From Pedobacter changchengzhani (GTDB taxonomy: Bacteria; Bacteroidota; Bacteroidia; Sphingobacteriales; Sphingobacteriaceae): a stretch of DNA of 64,000 nucleotides. Shown in pieces: positions 1 through 9,744 of this stretch. The stretch spans positions 554,459 to 618,458 of the forward strand of contig NZ_SJCY01000001.1 of NCBI RefSeq assembly GCF_004354365.1, given 5' to 3'. A model generated the notes under the pieces. That model was given only the letters and a program-made list of their open reading frames with translations. It searched no databases and was not told where the DNA came from. The position numbers and the translations under genes are program-made. Positions within the stretch are counted from its first letter, which is position 1. Each line of letters opens with the position of its first letter.

Positions 1-1
1 A

Positions 2-583
2 AATGTTTCGGTTATTTTTGGCGATGGAGCGGGGGCAGTAGTTCTACAACCCACAACCGAGCCGGGAAAAGGTATTTTAAGCACGCATTTACATAGTGAT
101 GGTGCTGATGCGGAAATTTTGGCAATGTATTATCCAGGTGCTCATGCCAATAAATGGATGAAGGATAAACCTGCTTTTCCCGAGCAGGAACTTGGTGGAT
201 TATTTATGACGCCCGAAATTTTAGCGAGTGGTGCGGCTTTACCCTATATGGATGGTCCGGCGGTTTTTAAGAAAGCTGTGGTTAAATTCCCTGAAGTAAT
301 TAGAGAAGCCTTATTGGCGAATAACCTTACAGAAAAAGATATTAATTTATTGGTGCCACACCAAGCAAATTTGCGCATAAGCCAATATGTACAGCAACTT
401 TTAGGGTTGAGAGATGACCAAGTATTCAATAACATTCAGAAATACGGAAACACAACTGCTGCCTCAGTGCCAATAGCTTTGTGCGAAGCATGGGAAGCGG
501 GTAGAGTTAAAGATGGAGATTTGGTTTGCTTAGCAGCATTTGGTTCTGGCTTTGCCTGGGGAAGCGCGTTGATTAGGTGGTAG
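2..583 (+). CDS. fabH: 3-oxoacyl-ACP synthase III, C-terminal part (partial at window edge)
   Basis: This is the C-terminal two thirds of a beta-ketoacyl-ACP synthase III, the enzyme that starts fatty acid synthesis by condensing acyl-CoA with malonyl-ACP in the cytoplasm. The reading frame is open from base 2 and lacks its start and the catalytic-cysteine region, which lie outside the window. Visible family motifs are FGDGAGAVVL near the left edge, the catalytic histidine in VPHQANLRI, and the catalytic asparagine in YGNTTAASVP. The end matches the family's usual C-terminus (GSGFAWGSALIRW). Bacteroidota often carry several KAS III paralogues, so the physiological substrate is not certain. 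The fold and family assignment are secure. Confidence 0.93.
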   Translation, partial: NVSVIFGDGAGAVVLQPTTEPGKGILSTHLHSDGADAEILAMYYPGAHANKWMKDKPAFPEQELGGLFMTPEILASGAALPYMDGPAVFKKAVVKFPEVIREALLANNLTEKDINLLVPHQANLRISQYVQQLLGLRDDQVFNNIQKYGNTTAASVPIALCEAWEAGRVKDGDLVCLAAFGSGFAWGSALIRW

Positions 584-740
584 GTTAAGTTGTACCTTGT
601 AAGTGAGTAAGAGGAATATGAAGCAAAGACCGCGACAGTGCACAACTAAAGAAATTAGTGCTTTTAACCATATATAAGGAAGACGCAAGGGACGAGAAAT
701 AAAAAAAACGAGTAAAAAGAATAATGGTGTCGGCACCTAG

Positions 741-820
741 ACAGGTAACTGATAACTCGCAACTGATAACTGAAAATCGGTATTAGAACCCGCAACTGGT
801 AACTAGAAACTGATAACCTC
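741..820. repeat. Intergenic cluster of degenerate 'GCAACTGATAACT' words
   Basis: The gap between fabH and the DUF2027 gene (584-840) holds no gene. Its right half repeats short words such as AACTGATAACT and CGCAACTGATAACT several times, with variants such as CGCAACTGGTAACT. Related words, some inverted, recur at 12991-13058 and 15036-15135, so this looks like one member of a dispersed intergenic repeat family. Confidence 0.6.
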
Positions 821-840
821 AGTACAAAAAAAATAAAAAA

Positions 841-1791
841 ATGAAGTTTAAATTAGGAGATTTTGTGCGTTTTGTCGATGAAAAACGTGAAGGATATGTG
901 ACAAAGATTATTGATTCGCAAACATTGGGCGTTACCGATGAAGACGGTTTTGAGATTCCTGTTGTGGTAAGTAATTTAACATCGGTACACGGGCACGGTA
1001 CTGTTGCTGCAGAAATTGATGTTCCAAAACCAATCCATGTTAACATTCCAAGTATTGCCAAATATGAAAATGGTATTTATCTGGCGGTAGCCAATGATAA
1101 TAAGGCTGGTAACGTGGTGCACTTTAACTTGTATAATCAAACGCCAAACACGTTGCTTATCACTTTAAATACAGAACGTAAAGAAAAATTCGCAGGCTCG
1201 TTTCATGGCGCAATAGAACCAAACAGCGCTAAATTGGTATATTCGGCTTCATTGGCAGATTTAGATATTTGGCCAGAATTTCTGTTTCAGATGCTTCTAT
1301 TCAGCACAGCTGATGTTAAACCTTTGCCACCTCTTGTGTTGCGCAAAAAATTTAGAGCGAAAGATTTTAGTACAGATCTAAAAGAATTACCGGGCACTAC
1401 ACAAAAAGGATGGTTGATTCGCCTAGATGAACAACTGCCACTTATTGATGCTCAAAAATTGAAAGAGAGCTTTTTTAAAGCAACAGATCAAAAGAAAACC
1501 GTTCCTGCGCCAGCAAAAGAAATTGATTTACATATTGAGAAACTAAGAGACGACCATCATTTTTTAGAAGCAGACGAAATGTTGCAAATTCAGCTTAACC
1601 ATTTTAATACAGCAATGGATGGCGCCATCGTACACCATTTCGATAAAATAATTTTCATCCATGGATCTGGAAACGGAACTTTAAGGGATAAAATTCATAA
1701 ACTGATAAGCAAAAATCCACAGGTTAAAACCTATATGGATGCAAGGAAAGAGAAATTTGGATACGGTGCAACAGAGGTGGTATTTAAGTAA
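841..1791 (+). CDS. DUF2027 domain protein with C-terminal Smr domain
   Basis: This 316-residue protein combines an N-terminal DUF2027 region, opening with MKFKLGDFVRFVDEKREG, with a C-terminal Smr domain from about residue 225. The Smr domain is recognised by the IDLHIEKL motif and by IFIHGSGNGTLRDKIH, the conserved H-G-x-G-x-G-x-L core. Smr domains are nucleic-acid-binding or nicking modules first described in MutS2, and DUF2027-Smr proteins are typical of Bacteroidota. No signal peptide is seen, so it is probably cytoplasmic. The start is the ATG after an A-rich leader with no Shine-Dalgarno sequence. It stands alone between fabH and the restriction-modification genes. The exact substrate is unknown. 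Confidence 0.88.
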   Translation: MKFKLGDFVRFVDEKREGYVTKIIDSQTLGVTDEDGFEIPVVVSNLTSVHGHGTVAAEIDVPKPIHVNIPSIAKYENGIYLAVANDNKAGNVVHFNLYNQTPNTLLITLNTERKEKFAGSFHGAIEPNSAKLVYSASLADLDIWPEFLFQMLLFSTADVKPLPPLVLRKKFRAKDFSTDLKELPGTTQKGWLIRLDEQLPLIDAQKLKESFFKATDQKKTVPAPAKEIDLHIEKLRDDHHFLEADEMLQIQLNHFNTAMDGAIVHHFDKIIFIHGSGNGTLRDKIHKLISKNPQVKTYMDARKEKFGYGATEVVFK

Positions 1792-1854
1792 TGATGATTT
1801 TTATACAAACTTTTGAGCCTAAACTTTTAAGGTTCGATTTTATTAACATTATTT

Positions 1855-1882
1855 TTTGTTTCGGAAAAATGTTATAAATTTG
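1855..1882 (+). promoter_or_regulatory. Putative Bacteroidota promoter of the methyltransferase gene
   Basis: A TTTG at 1855-1858 is followed after 16 bases by TAAATTTG at 1875-1882, which fits the Bacteroidota -33/-7 consensus (TTTG ... TAnnTTTG). The spacing is shorter than the usual 19 or so. It lies about 30 bases before the methyltransferase ATG. Sequence match only. Confidence 0.4.
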
Positions 1883-1913
1883 TAACCATTGTATAAGGTT
1901 ATGTAGTTTGGTT

Positions 1914-3155
1914 ATGGAAGAGTATTTATCAATAGGGGAAGTGTCGGAATTACTTGGTAAAAGTAAGGAAACCCTAAGGCGATGGGATAGAGAAGGTAAA
2001 TTCTCCGCAGTTCGGGAGCCGATGAGTAATTATCGCGTATATCGTAAGTCAGAAGTTCAAAATTTGTTTTCTAACTTTATTTCCCAAGATATCAAAGAAA
2101 CATTTTCAAACTTTGTTGAAGCTGAAAATGAATATAAAGTTTTAGAATTATTTGCTGGGGCAGGTGGATTAGCGATTGGAATGGAAAAAGCTGGACTAAA
2201 GTGTGTGGCTCTAAATGAGATTGATAAATTTGCTTGTAAAACTTTAAGACAAAATCGACCGAACTGGAATGTTTTAGAAGGTGATATTAAAGTATTTGAT
2301 TTTTCTGAGTATCATAATAAAGTAGATGTTGTTACTGGAGGTTTTCCCTGCCAGGCTTTTAGTTATGCAGGTAAAAAACTTGGCTTAGCAGATGCTCGAG
2401 GAACTTTATTTTATGAATTTGCTCGAGTTGTCAAAGAAGTAAATCCACCAATTTGTATTGGTGAAAACGTTCGCGGATTACTTAGCCATGAAAATGGCAA
2501 AACACTTCAAGGGATGATTTCTATTCTGAATGAAATTGGATACAATGTTATTCCTGTGCAGGTTTTAAAGGCAATAAATTACAATGTCCCTCAAAAAAGA
2601 GAAAGATTGATTTTAGTTGGAATTAGAAAAGATATTGCGCAGAAATATGAATATCCGAAACCTTACAATAAAATTTATCATCTAAAAGATGCTTTGAAAA
2701 AGAGCGAGCTATTCAATTGTAACGTACCGAAATCAGACGGTGCTAAATATCCAAAAAGTAAAATCGAAGTTTTAGACTTGGTGCCACAAAAAGGGTATTG
2801 GCGAGATTTGCCTTTAGATATTCAAAAATCTTTTATGGGTGGAAGCTTTTATTTAGGTGGTGGAAAAACTGGCATTGCAAGGAGAATTGGTTGGGACGAA
2901 CCTTGCCTTACTTTAACTTGCAGTCCTGCACAAAAGCAAACTGAACGATGCCACCCAGAAGAAACACGACCATTTACTGTTCGCGAGTACGCACGAATTC
3001 AGACATTTCCTGATGAATGGAAATTTGAAGGGTCTTTAGCGCAACAGTATAAACAGATTGGTAATGCCGTGCCAGTAAACTTGGGTAAAGAAGTGGGCTA
3101 TTCTATCGTAAAATTTTTAAACGGTTATTACGATTTCTTAAATTCGAAAAGCTGA
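1914..3155 (+). CDS. DNA (cytosine-5) methyltransferase with N-terminal MerR-like HTH
   Basis: This is the modification enzyme of a type II restriction-modification system. Residues 1-52 form a MerR/excisionase-like helix-turn-helix (YLSIGEVSELLGKSKETLRR...YRVYRKSEV). A C5-methyltransferase domain follows: motif I FAGAGGLAIGMEKAG, motif IV GGFPCQAFSYAG with the catalytic Cys, motif VI GENVRGLL, motif VIII QKRERLILVG, and motif X IGNAVPVNLGKEV. The region between VIII and IX should be the target-recognition domain. A TTG six bases upstream is also in frame, but the ATG at 1914 gives the natural MEEYLSIGEV start. The 3' end overlaps the convergent nuclease gene by 28 bp. The HTH may let the enzyme regulate its own operon (inference). 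The recognition sequence cannot be read by eye. Confidence 0.93.
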   Translation: MEEYLSIGEVSELLGKSKETLRRWDREGKFSAVREPMSNYRVYRKSEVQNLFSNFISQDIKETFSNFVEAENEYKVLELFAGAGGLAIGMEKAGLKCVALNEIDKFACKTLRQNRPNWNVLEGDIKVFDFSEYHNKVDVVTGGFPCQAFSYAGKKLGLADARGTLFYEFARVVKEVNPPICIGENVRGLLSHENGKTLQGMISILNEIGYNVIPVQVLKAINYNVPQKRERLILVGIRKDIAQKYEYPKPYNKIYHLKDALKKSELFNCNVPKSDGAKYPKSKIEVLDLVPQKGYWRDLPLDIQKSFMGGSFYLGGGKTGIARRIGWDEPCLTLTCSPAQKQTERCHPEETRPFTVREYARIQTFPDEWKFEGSLAQQYKQIGNAVPVNLGKEVGYSIVKFLNGYYDFLNSKS

Positions 3156-3859
3156 GATACTTGTATTTCTCTCGCTAACGCTTCAACGCCTACATTAATT
3201 AAGTCTTGAGTATCAATATTTTCAATTGATGTTTGAAGATTTTTTACAAGGCCATCGTAAAATTTTGGAAACCCTGTAATTCGATGCCAAAAATCTTTGC
3301 CAATTATTACGGGATGAGTTTTGTCAATCAGTCTATAGTGCATACTTAGTTCATCTTGTTCGCCATAAAGAACGCCAACAATAAAATCTGTGTTGTTTAT
3401 CCTTTTAAATGCTTTATTAGTTCTTGCTAAATTAATTGTATCGGTAAATTTTCTTATAAGCGGTTTTACGTCTTCAGAATTAATTGTGTTTGGCCCTGAT
3501 TTCAATTGACACCATTTTCTACGGTGGTCAATCTTGTCCACAAATTCGATGTCCATACCTTTTATTAGCGAACCTTCGGCAATTTTTAAATCTACAAACA
3601 TATTTTGTATCCTTGTTCCAAACGAAGTATTTATTGACGTACCCAATACTCTTGGGTAAAATAATGCTTTGGCAATACCGAGTGGAGAATATTCATTCTC
3701 TAAAACCTTGGAAAGATATTTTACAACTATAGGATTGATGTTGTAGTTTTTAAGCTTTGAATGTGTATTTAATGAAGCTGTAACATGATTTTCGAAAATG
3801 TAAGTTTCAAAATATTGTACAATTTCGTTAATAGTTTCATCTTGAGTTTTGGCGATCAT
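3128..3859 (-). CDS. Type II restriction endonuclease (probable), PD-(D/E)xK-like
   Basis: This protein of about 243 residues lies tail-to-tail with the cytosine methyltransferase, the position expected of the cognate restriction enzyme. The segment GMDIEFVDKIDHRRKWCQLK fits a PD-(D/E)xK nuclease core in which the last element is QxK: D/E of DIEF, then Q and K of QLK. SGPNTINSEDV and LFYPRVLGTSINTSFGTR look like family-conserved blocks. The frame stays open upstream to an ATG at 4039, but the extra residues are hydrophobic and low in complexity, so I take the ATG at 3859 (MIAKTQDETINEIV). It resembles PmeII-type nucleases from memory, which I hold weakly. Function rests on the motif and on the neighbour. 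Confidence 0.75.
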   Translation of the reverse strand: MIAKTQDETINEIVQYFETYIFENHVTASLNTHSKLKNYNINPIVVKYLSKVLENEYSPLGIAKALFYPRVLGTSINTSFGTRIQNMFVDLKIAEGSLIKGMDIEFVDKIDHRRKWCQLKSGPNTINSEDVKPLIRKFTDTINLARTNKAFKRINNTDFIVGVLYGEQDELSMHYRLIDKTHPVIIGKDFWHRITGFPKFYDGLVKNLQTSIENIDTQDLINVGVEALAREIQVSQLFEFKKS

Positions 3860-4213
3860 AAATATTAGTACCTTGATATTACTTTGTAAATATATAATTA
3901 ATTTTATCACAATAGGAATGATGTAATATTGAGTTTTGCCTGGAATATAGTTATGAATAAGAGGTTTTACTGTGATTGAAAAACTATTTATTTTAGAACG
4001 CGATAAATTATTTACGAGGCCTGAGGTGCTATCAAACATGAAATTATAATGAACATTTAGTAGAATCCTTAAATAAACAGTTGTTTTTATAACAGATATT
4101 TAGAATATATCCTTAATTTTAGCCCCTTACAACTGCCAAACTGACTTAAATAAAGCCATGGCGTGGTTGTTGTATTTCATCAATTTTCAATAATAAATAC
4201 GATTTAAAATATA

Positions 4214-7200
4214 ATGTTAGAATTTTTAGCTAAGGTTTTCGGAAGTAAATCACAAAGAGATATAAAAACAATACAGCCGCTGGTTGTTAAAATAAATGAA
4301 GAATACGCTAAGTTATCTTCTATAAGCAATGATGAATTGCGGGCGAAAACAATAGAATTTAAAGGAAGAATTTCTGCTTTTTTAACTGATATTGATGGAA
4401 GAATTGCTGCGCTAAAAACCGAGGCTGAAAGCGATGATTTAGATCTTCATCAAAAAACGGCACTTTACGATCAGGTTGATGCTTTAGGTAAAGAGCGCGA
4501 TGTGGAATTAGAAAAAGTTCTTTTGGAAATTCTACCTGAGGCTTTTGCAGTGGTTAAAGAAACTTCTCACCGATTAAGCGAGAACGATTTCTTAGAAGTT
4601 ACCGCTACACAATTCGATCGCGATTACGCAGCACGTAAAGACAATGTAAAAATTATTGGTGATAAAGCACAATGGGCAAATCGTTGGGATGCAGCCGGAA
4701 CCGAAGTGGTTTGGAATATGGTGCACTACGACGTGCAGTTAATTGGTGGTGTGGTTTTACACAGCGGTAAAATTGCCGAAATGGCGACTGGTGAAGGTAA
4801 AACCTTAGTAAGTACATTGCCTGCTTATCTTAATGCTTTGGCCGGTAAAGGTGTACACATAGTAACCGTGAATGATTATTTAGCGCGTAGAGATAGTGAG
4901 TGGAATGGTCCTTTATTCGAATTCCATGGTTTAAGTGTAGATTGTATTGATAAGCACGAGCCAAACTCAGAAGAAAGAAGAAAAGCTTATGCAGCTGATA
5001 TTACCTACGGCACAAACAACGAATTTGGTTTCGATTATCTGCGTGACAATATGGCGCAAACTCCAGATCAATTGGTGCAAGGTAAATTGCATTTTGCAAT
5101 GGTGGATGAGGTCGATTCAGTTTTAATTGATGATGCGCGGACGCCATTAATTATTTCAGGTCCAATTCCGCATGGCGATCAACATGAGTTTTACGATTTA
5201 AAACCGCGTATTGAGCGTTTGGTTAATGCGCAAAAAGCTTACGTTTCTTCTGCATTAAACGAAGCAAAGAAATTAATAAATGCTGGGAATTCTGGCACCG
5301 AAGAAGGTGAAGGTGGTTTGGCGCTATTGCGTGCTTTCCGTGGTTTGCCAAAAAATAAGGCGTTAATAAAATTCTTGAGTGAAAGTGGTGTACGTGGTTT
5401 GTTATTAAAAACAGAAAACCATTACATGTCCGATCAATCTAAGAATATGCCGAAGGTAGATTCAGAATTGTTTTTCTACATCGACGAGAAAAATAATCAG
5501 GTTGAACTAACAGAAAAAGGTATTGAATTAATTACCCAATCGGGTGAAGATCCTGGCTTCTTTATCTTGCCTGATGTAGGTACAGAGATTGCTGATTTGG
5601 AAAAATCTGATCTTGCTCTGGAAGAAAAAGTAGTTCAAAAAGATGCGTTGATTCGCGATTATTCTGTAAAAGCAGAACGTATTCACTCTGTAAATCAATT
5701 GTTAAAAGCTTATACTTTATTCGAAATTGATGTAGAGTATATCATCGATGAAGGTAAAATTAAGATTGTTGATGAGCAAACTGGCCGTATTATGGATGGC
5801 CGTCGTTACTCAGATGGATTACATCAAGCAATTGAAGCTAAAGAAAATGTAAAAGTTGAGGATGCTACCCAAACTTACGCTACAGTAACATTGCAAAATT
5901 ATTTCCGTATGTACCACAAGCTTTGCGGTATGACGGGTACTGCGACTACCGAAGCGGGTGAGTTTTGGTCTATCTATAAACTTGATGTTGTTGAAATTCC
6001 AACGAATAGAATTATTACAAGAAACGATGATCAGGATTACGTTTACCGTACCGTTCGAGAAAAATATAATGCAGTTGCATCCGAAATACAATTTTTAGTT
6101 TTCCCTTATTCGCATTACGAGCAAGAATATGAGCTTGATAAGGCTGGTGCTATTAAGCAAAAGGATGGCAAACCAGTTCCTAAATTGGATGCAATAGGAC
6201 GCATAGTACCTAAAACAGATGCTAAAGGTGCATTAATTCCTGCTGTAAATCCCGAAACTGGACAATTAGAGCCAAGAGTTGGTCGCCCGGTATTGGTGGG
6301 TACAACTTCTGTAGAAATTTCGGAATTATTGAGCCGTATGCTTAAGCTTCGTGGAATTAGACATAACGTGTTAAATGCTAAAATGCACCAGAAAGAGGCA
6401 GATATAGTTGCTGAAGCTGGACAAAATGGAACAGTGACCATTGCAACTAATATGGCTGGTCGTGGTACGGATATAAAATTGGGCGAGGGTGTTAAAGGTT
6501 CTGGTGGTTTAGCGATCATTGGTACTGAACGTCATGAATCTCGCCGTGTGGATAGGCAATTACGTGGACGTGCTGGTCGTCAAGGCGATCCAGGTTCTTC
6601 GCAATTCTTTGTGTCATTAGAAGATAACTTGATGCGCTTATTTGGTTCAGAAAAAATTTCTGGGGTAATGGTGCGTATGGGTATAGAAGATGGTGAAGTA
6701 ATTCAGCACTCTATGATTTCAAAATCTATCGAGCGTGCGCAAAAGAAAGTAGAAGAAAATAACTTCGGTGTTCGTAAGCGTTTGTTGGAGTATGATGATG
6801 TGATGAACTCTCAACGTACCGTTATTTATGCTAAACGTAAAAATGCCTTGTTTGGCGAACGTTTAGATGTAGATATGAACAACATGGTGTTTGATGTTGC
6901 TGAAGATATCGTTTCAGAATATAAACAAGAAGCAAATTTCGAAGGTTTCAAATTAGAGGTAATCAAAAATTTCTCTTTCGATACCGTAATTACTGAGAAA
7001 GAATTTTCATCGACTAATATTACTAATTTAACTGAAAAACTTTTTGATGAAGCAGAAACTTTTTACGCACGTAAATCGGATGCTGTTATTCAACAAGCTT
7101 TACCTGTTTTAAATCAAGTTTATGAAGAACGTGGTGAGCATATCGAACAAATTGTTGTTCCGTTTACCGATGGCATTCGTGCGATACAAGTTGCCGTAGA

Positions 7201-7690
7201 TTTAAAGAAAGCCATTACCACTAAGGGAAAAGAGGTTGTTCGTTCATTCGAAAAAACAATTGTACTTGCTTTAATTGATGACAGCTGGAAAGAGCACTTG
7301 CGTGAAATGGATGATTTGAAGCAATCGGTTCAAAATGCAGTTTACGAACAAAAAGATCCATTGGTAATTTATAAAATGGAAGCTTTTAACTTATTTAAGA
7401 GCATGTTAAATGCAGTAAATAAAGAAGTGGTAAGTTTCTTATATAAAGGTGGAATACCAGTACAACAAGAAGCAGAGCAAGTAAGAGAAGCACCAGCACC
7501 ACAAAAACAGCCAAAATTGCAAACGACTAAACAAGAGTTTGGTAATGAGCAATCGGGCGCAGAATTTGGCGATACTCGTGAAGTTGTTACGCAACAACCT
7601 ATTCGTAAAGAAGTAACGGTTGGTCGTAATGAGCCTTGCCCTTGTGGAAGTGGTAAAAAGTATAAAAACTGCCACGGTGCAAATTTGTAA
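4214..7690 (+). CDS. secA: Preprotein translocase ATPase SecA
   Basis: SecA is the ATPase motor that drives unfolded preproteins through the SecYEG channel. The 1158-residue length is long, as usual for Bacteroidota. Visible landmarks are the Walker A-like [17 protein letters not shown] near residue 190, [17 protein letters not shown] near 300, [17 protein letters not shown] near 745, [20 protein letters not shown], the helical scaffold with [13 protein letters not shown], and a zinc-binding SEC-C tail ([14 protein letters not shown]) at the extreme C-terminus. An insertion of about 55 residues (roughly 630-686), with K-x-D-x-x-G-x-(V/I)-P-like quasi-repeats, precedes the second nucleotide-binding domain ([16 protein letters not shown]). 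The gene is followed by a strong terminator and appears monocistronic. Confidence 0.98.
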   Translation: MLEFLAKVFGSKSQRDIKTIQPLVVKINEEYAKLSSISNDELRAKTIEFKGRISAFLTDIDGRIAALKTEAESDDLDLHQKTALYDQVDALGKERDVELEKVLLEILPEAFAVVKETSHRLSENDFLEVTATQFDRDYAARKDNVKIIGDKAQWANRWDAAGTEVVWNMVHYDVQLIGGVVLHSGKIAEMATGEGKTLVSTLPAYLNALAGKGVHIVTVNDYLARRDSEWNGPLFEFHGLSVDCIDKHEPNSEERRKAYAADITYGTNNEFGFDYLRDNMAQTPDQLVQGKLHFAMVDEVDSVLIDDARTPLIISGPIPHGDQHEFYDLKPRIERLVNAQKAYVSSALNEAKKLINAGNSGTEEGEGGLALLRAFRGLPKNKALIKFLSESGVRGLLLKTENHYMSDQSKNMPKVDSELFFYIDEKNNQVELTEKGIELITQSGEDPGFFILPDVGTEIADLEKSDLALEEKVVQKDALIRDYSVKAERIHSVNQLLKAYTLFEIDVEYIIDEGKIKIVDEQTGRIMDGRRYSDGLHQAIEAKENVKVEDATQTYATVTLQNYFRMYHKLCGMTGTATTEAGEFWSIYKLDVVEIPTNRIITRNDDQDYVYRTVREKYNAVASEIQFLVFPYSHYEQEYELDKAGAIKQKDGKPVPKLDAIGRIVPKTDAKGALIPAVNPETGQLEPRVGRPVLVGTTSVEISELLSRMLKLRGIRHNVLNAKMHQKEADIVAEAGQNGTVTIATNMAGRGTDIKLGEGVKGSGGLAIIGTERHESRRVDRQLRGRAGRQGDPGSSQFFVSLEDNLMRLFGSEKISGVMVRMGIEDGEVIQHSMISKSIERAQKKVEENNFGVRKRLLEYDDVMNSQRTVIYAKRKNALFGERLDVDMNNMVFDVAEDIVSEYKQEANFEGFKLEVIKNFSFDTVITEKEFSSTNITNLTEKLFDEAETFYARKSDAVIQQALPVLNQVYEERGEHIEQIVVPFTDGIRAIQVAVDLKKAITTKGKEVVRSFEKTIVLALIDDSWKEHLREMDDLKQSVQNAVYEQKDPLVIYKMEAFNLFKSMLNAVNKEVVSFLYKGGIPVQQEAEQVREAPAPQKQPKLQTTKQEFGNEQSGAEFGDTREVVTQQPIRKEVTVGRNEPCPCGSGKKYKNCHGANL

Positions 7691-7714
7691 TTATTAACTT
7701 ATTAAAATAAATAT

Positions 7715-7747
7715 AGGCTACATCGATTAGGTGTAGCCTTTTTTGTT
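7715..7747 (+). terminator. Rho-independent terminator of secA
   Basis: AGGCTACA (7715-7722) pairs perfectly with TGTAGCCT (7732-7739) and is followed by a T-rich run. It begins 25 bases after the secA stop codon. Confidence 0.88.
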
Positions 7748-8021
7748 TAATAATGGATTTTCAAAGCGATCGAGAGGCCGGGAAGACTAGTAGTAGTTGA
7801 GAAAAACAATCAATGGATAAAAGAACAAAGAGCAAGGATGAAAGATTGGATTTCTACTACTATCCACACAAAGTGATGCCTATTGCTGCGTGCAACCACG
7901 CCGAGAAATCGTCTGAAAAAATAATCAGATTACCAATCTAGCATTTGCACAACCCATAAAGAATGACGAATTTTGCACTAATTGAAGCTTAAAATTAATA
8001 GCAGCTTAAATTGAATCAATA

Positions 8022-8462
8022 ATGAGAATACTATTTACGTTTTTATTTCTAATCACGCTATCTCAAACTTCCTTCGCACAAAAAGGGGCAATAGAAATAG
8101 TAAAAGACCCAATAATTGATAGTTTAATTGCAAAAAGATTAGAATTATACCGCAGTACTGGGGAAGTTAAAAACAATAGACCTATTGTTTCAGATTACGG
8201 CTATCGCGTTCAAGTTTTCTATGATTCTGATCGTCGAGAAGTTTTTAATCAGCAAGCCCGATTTAAAAATAGTTTTCCAGGATACAACACCTACATTACC
8301 TACAAAGAACCAAATTATTACATCCGTGTTGGAGATTTTAGAACTAGGATGGACGCGCAAAGGTTAATGAATGAAATACGTCCTGCTTTCCCCACTCTAT
8401 TCATTTTTAGGGAGAAAATTAATGCACCAACTTTAGATATTACCAATGATGATCAAAGATAA
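8022..8462 (+). CDS. Secreted SPOR-domain protein
   Basis: A 146-residue protein with a signal peptide (MRILFTFLFLITLSQTSFAQ) and a C-terminal SPOR-type domain of about 75 residues: YGYRVQVFYDSDRREV, later YYIRVGDFRTRMDAQRLMNEI. SPOR domains bind denuded peptidoglycan glycan strands, often at division sites, so a periplasmic cell-wall role is likely. Its last 17 bases overlap the following M20 peptidase gene, which suggests translational coupling. About 270 bases upstream, from the secA terminator onward, contain no recognisable gene. Confidence 0.85.
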   Translation: MRILFTFLFLITLSQTSFAQKGAIEIVKDPIIDSLIAKRLELYRSTGEVKNNRPIVSDYGYRVQVFYDSDRREVFNQQARFKNSFPGYNTYITYKEPNYYIRVGDFRTRMDAQRLMNEIRPAFPTLFIFREKINAPTLDITNDDQR

Positions 8463-9633
8463 AATTAAAGATTTAGCCGATCAAATATTTACTGATGTAG
8501 TAGGCTATCGCCGCCACATTCATGCAAATCCAGAATTATCTTACAAAGAATTTGAAACTTCTGCCTTTATAAAGGAAAAATTAACAGCTTGGGGTATTGA
8601 GTTTACAAGTTGTGCAAATACAGGGGTTGTTGGTTTAATAAAGGGAAATAAACCATCTGATAAAGTGATCGCTTTGCGTGGCGATATGGATGCTTTGCCA
8701 ATACTTGAGGATAATAACAAGCCTTACCGATCGAAAAATAATGGCGTAATGCATGCCTGTGGTCACGATGTACACACTTCCTCACTGCTAGGAACAGCAT
8801 ATATTTTAAATGAGTTAAAGGATGAATTTGCAGGTACCATAAAATTAATTTTTCAACCTGCCGAAGAACTTTTACCAGGTGGTGCAAGCATCATGATTAA
8901 AGAAGGTGTTTTAGAAAATCCTAAGCCACAAGCTATTATCGGGCAACATGTTATGCCAATGATTGAATCTGGCAAAGTGGGTTTTCGTTCTGGGATTTAT
9001 ATGGCATCAACTGATGAATTGTACGTAACCGTTACAGGTAAAGGCGGCCATGGTGCACAACCGCACCAAAATGTAGATCCAGTTGTTATTGCATCGCATA
9101 TTATTATTGCGTTGCAACAAATTGTATCTCGAATCGCCGATCCGCGTTTGCCATCTGTGCTTTCTTTTGGAAAAGTAACAGCAAATGGTGCTACCAATAT
9201 TATTCCTAACGAGGTAAAAATTGAGGGTACTTTTAGAACCTTAAATGAAGAATGGCGTAACGAAGCGCACAAAAGAATGAAGAAAATGGCCGAAGGAATG
9301 GCCGAGAGTATGGGTGGAAGTTGCGATTTTGATATTCACAGAGGTTACCCATTTTTAATTAATGAAGAAAAACTTACGGCAAATGCACGTGCATTCGCCG
9401 AAGATTTTTTAGGCAAAGAAAATGTAATTGATCTGGATATTTGGATGGCTGCGGAAGACTTTTCTTTTTATTCGCAGGTAACGGATGCATGTTTTTATCG
9501 TTTAGGCACTGGGAATGTAGAAAAAGACACGTTCCACTCGGTGCATACACCAAAATTTGATGTCGACGAAAACGCCTTGAAAATTTCGACAGGTTTGATG
9601 GCGTATATTGCATTGAAGCAAATGGGAAATTAA
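8446..9633 (+). CDS. M20 family metallo-amidohydrolase
   Basis: This 395-residue protein belongs to the M20D family of N-acyl-amino acid amidohydrolases and aminoacylases, two-zinc hydrolases that release amino acids from N-acyl, hippuryl or similar conjugates. Zinc-site motifs are visible: GDMDALPI, the MHACGHDVHTSSLLG block, QPAEELLPGG with the catalytic Glu pair, and AAEDFSFYS near the end. The dimerisation (lid) domain lies at about residues 180-295 (VTGKGGHGAQPHQNVDP). No signal peptide is seen, so it is cytoplasmic. Two consecutive ATGs (8446, 8449) can start it. It overlaps the SPOR gene and probably shares its transcript. The natural substrate is unknown. Confidence 0.93.
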   Translation: MMIKDKIKDLADQIFTDVVGYRRHIHANPELSYKEFETSAFIKEKLTAWGIEFTSCANTGVVGLIKGNKPSDKVIALRGDMDALPILEDNNKPYRSKNNGVMHACGHDVHTSSLLGTAYILNELKDEFAGTIKLIFQPAEELLPGGASIMIKEGVLENPKPQAIIGQHVMPMIESGKVGFRSGIYMASTDELYVTVTGKGGHGAQPHQNVDPVVIASHIIIALQQIVSRIADPRLPSVLSFGKVTANGATNIIPNEVKIEGTFRTLNEEWRNEAHKRMKKMAEGMAESMGGSCDFDIHRGYPFLINEEKLTANARAFAEDFLGKENVIDLDIWMAAEDFSFYSQVTDACFYRLGTGNVEKDTFHSVHTPKFDVDENALKISTGLMAYIALKQMGN

Positions 9634-9744
9634 TTTCTTGTAAGTATTGCAATTGGTTTTTCAACTAGTTTTCTAATTTATTATCTTACAAATCCATGGT
9701 TTTTCTGCGTAAGAAAGGCATTGTTTTTGTCATTACAACCGCGT

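Noticed and set aside
3860..4039. Upstream extension of the restriction endonuclease to an ATG at 4039
   Set aside because: The added residues are hydrophobic, low in complexity and unlike the rest of the protein; the inner ATG at 3859 is more credible.
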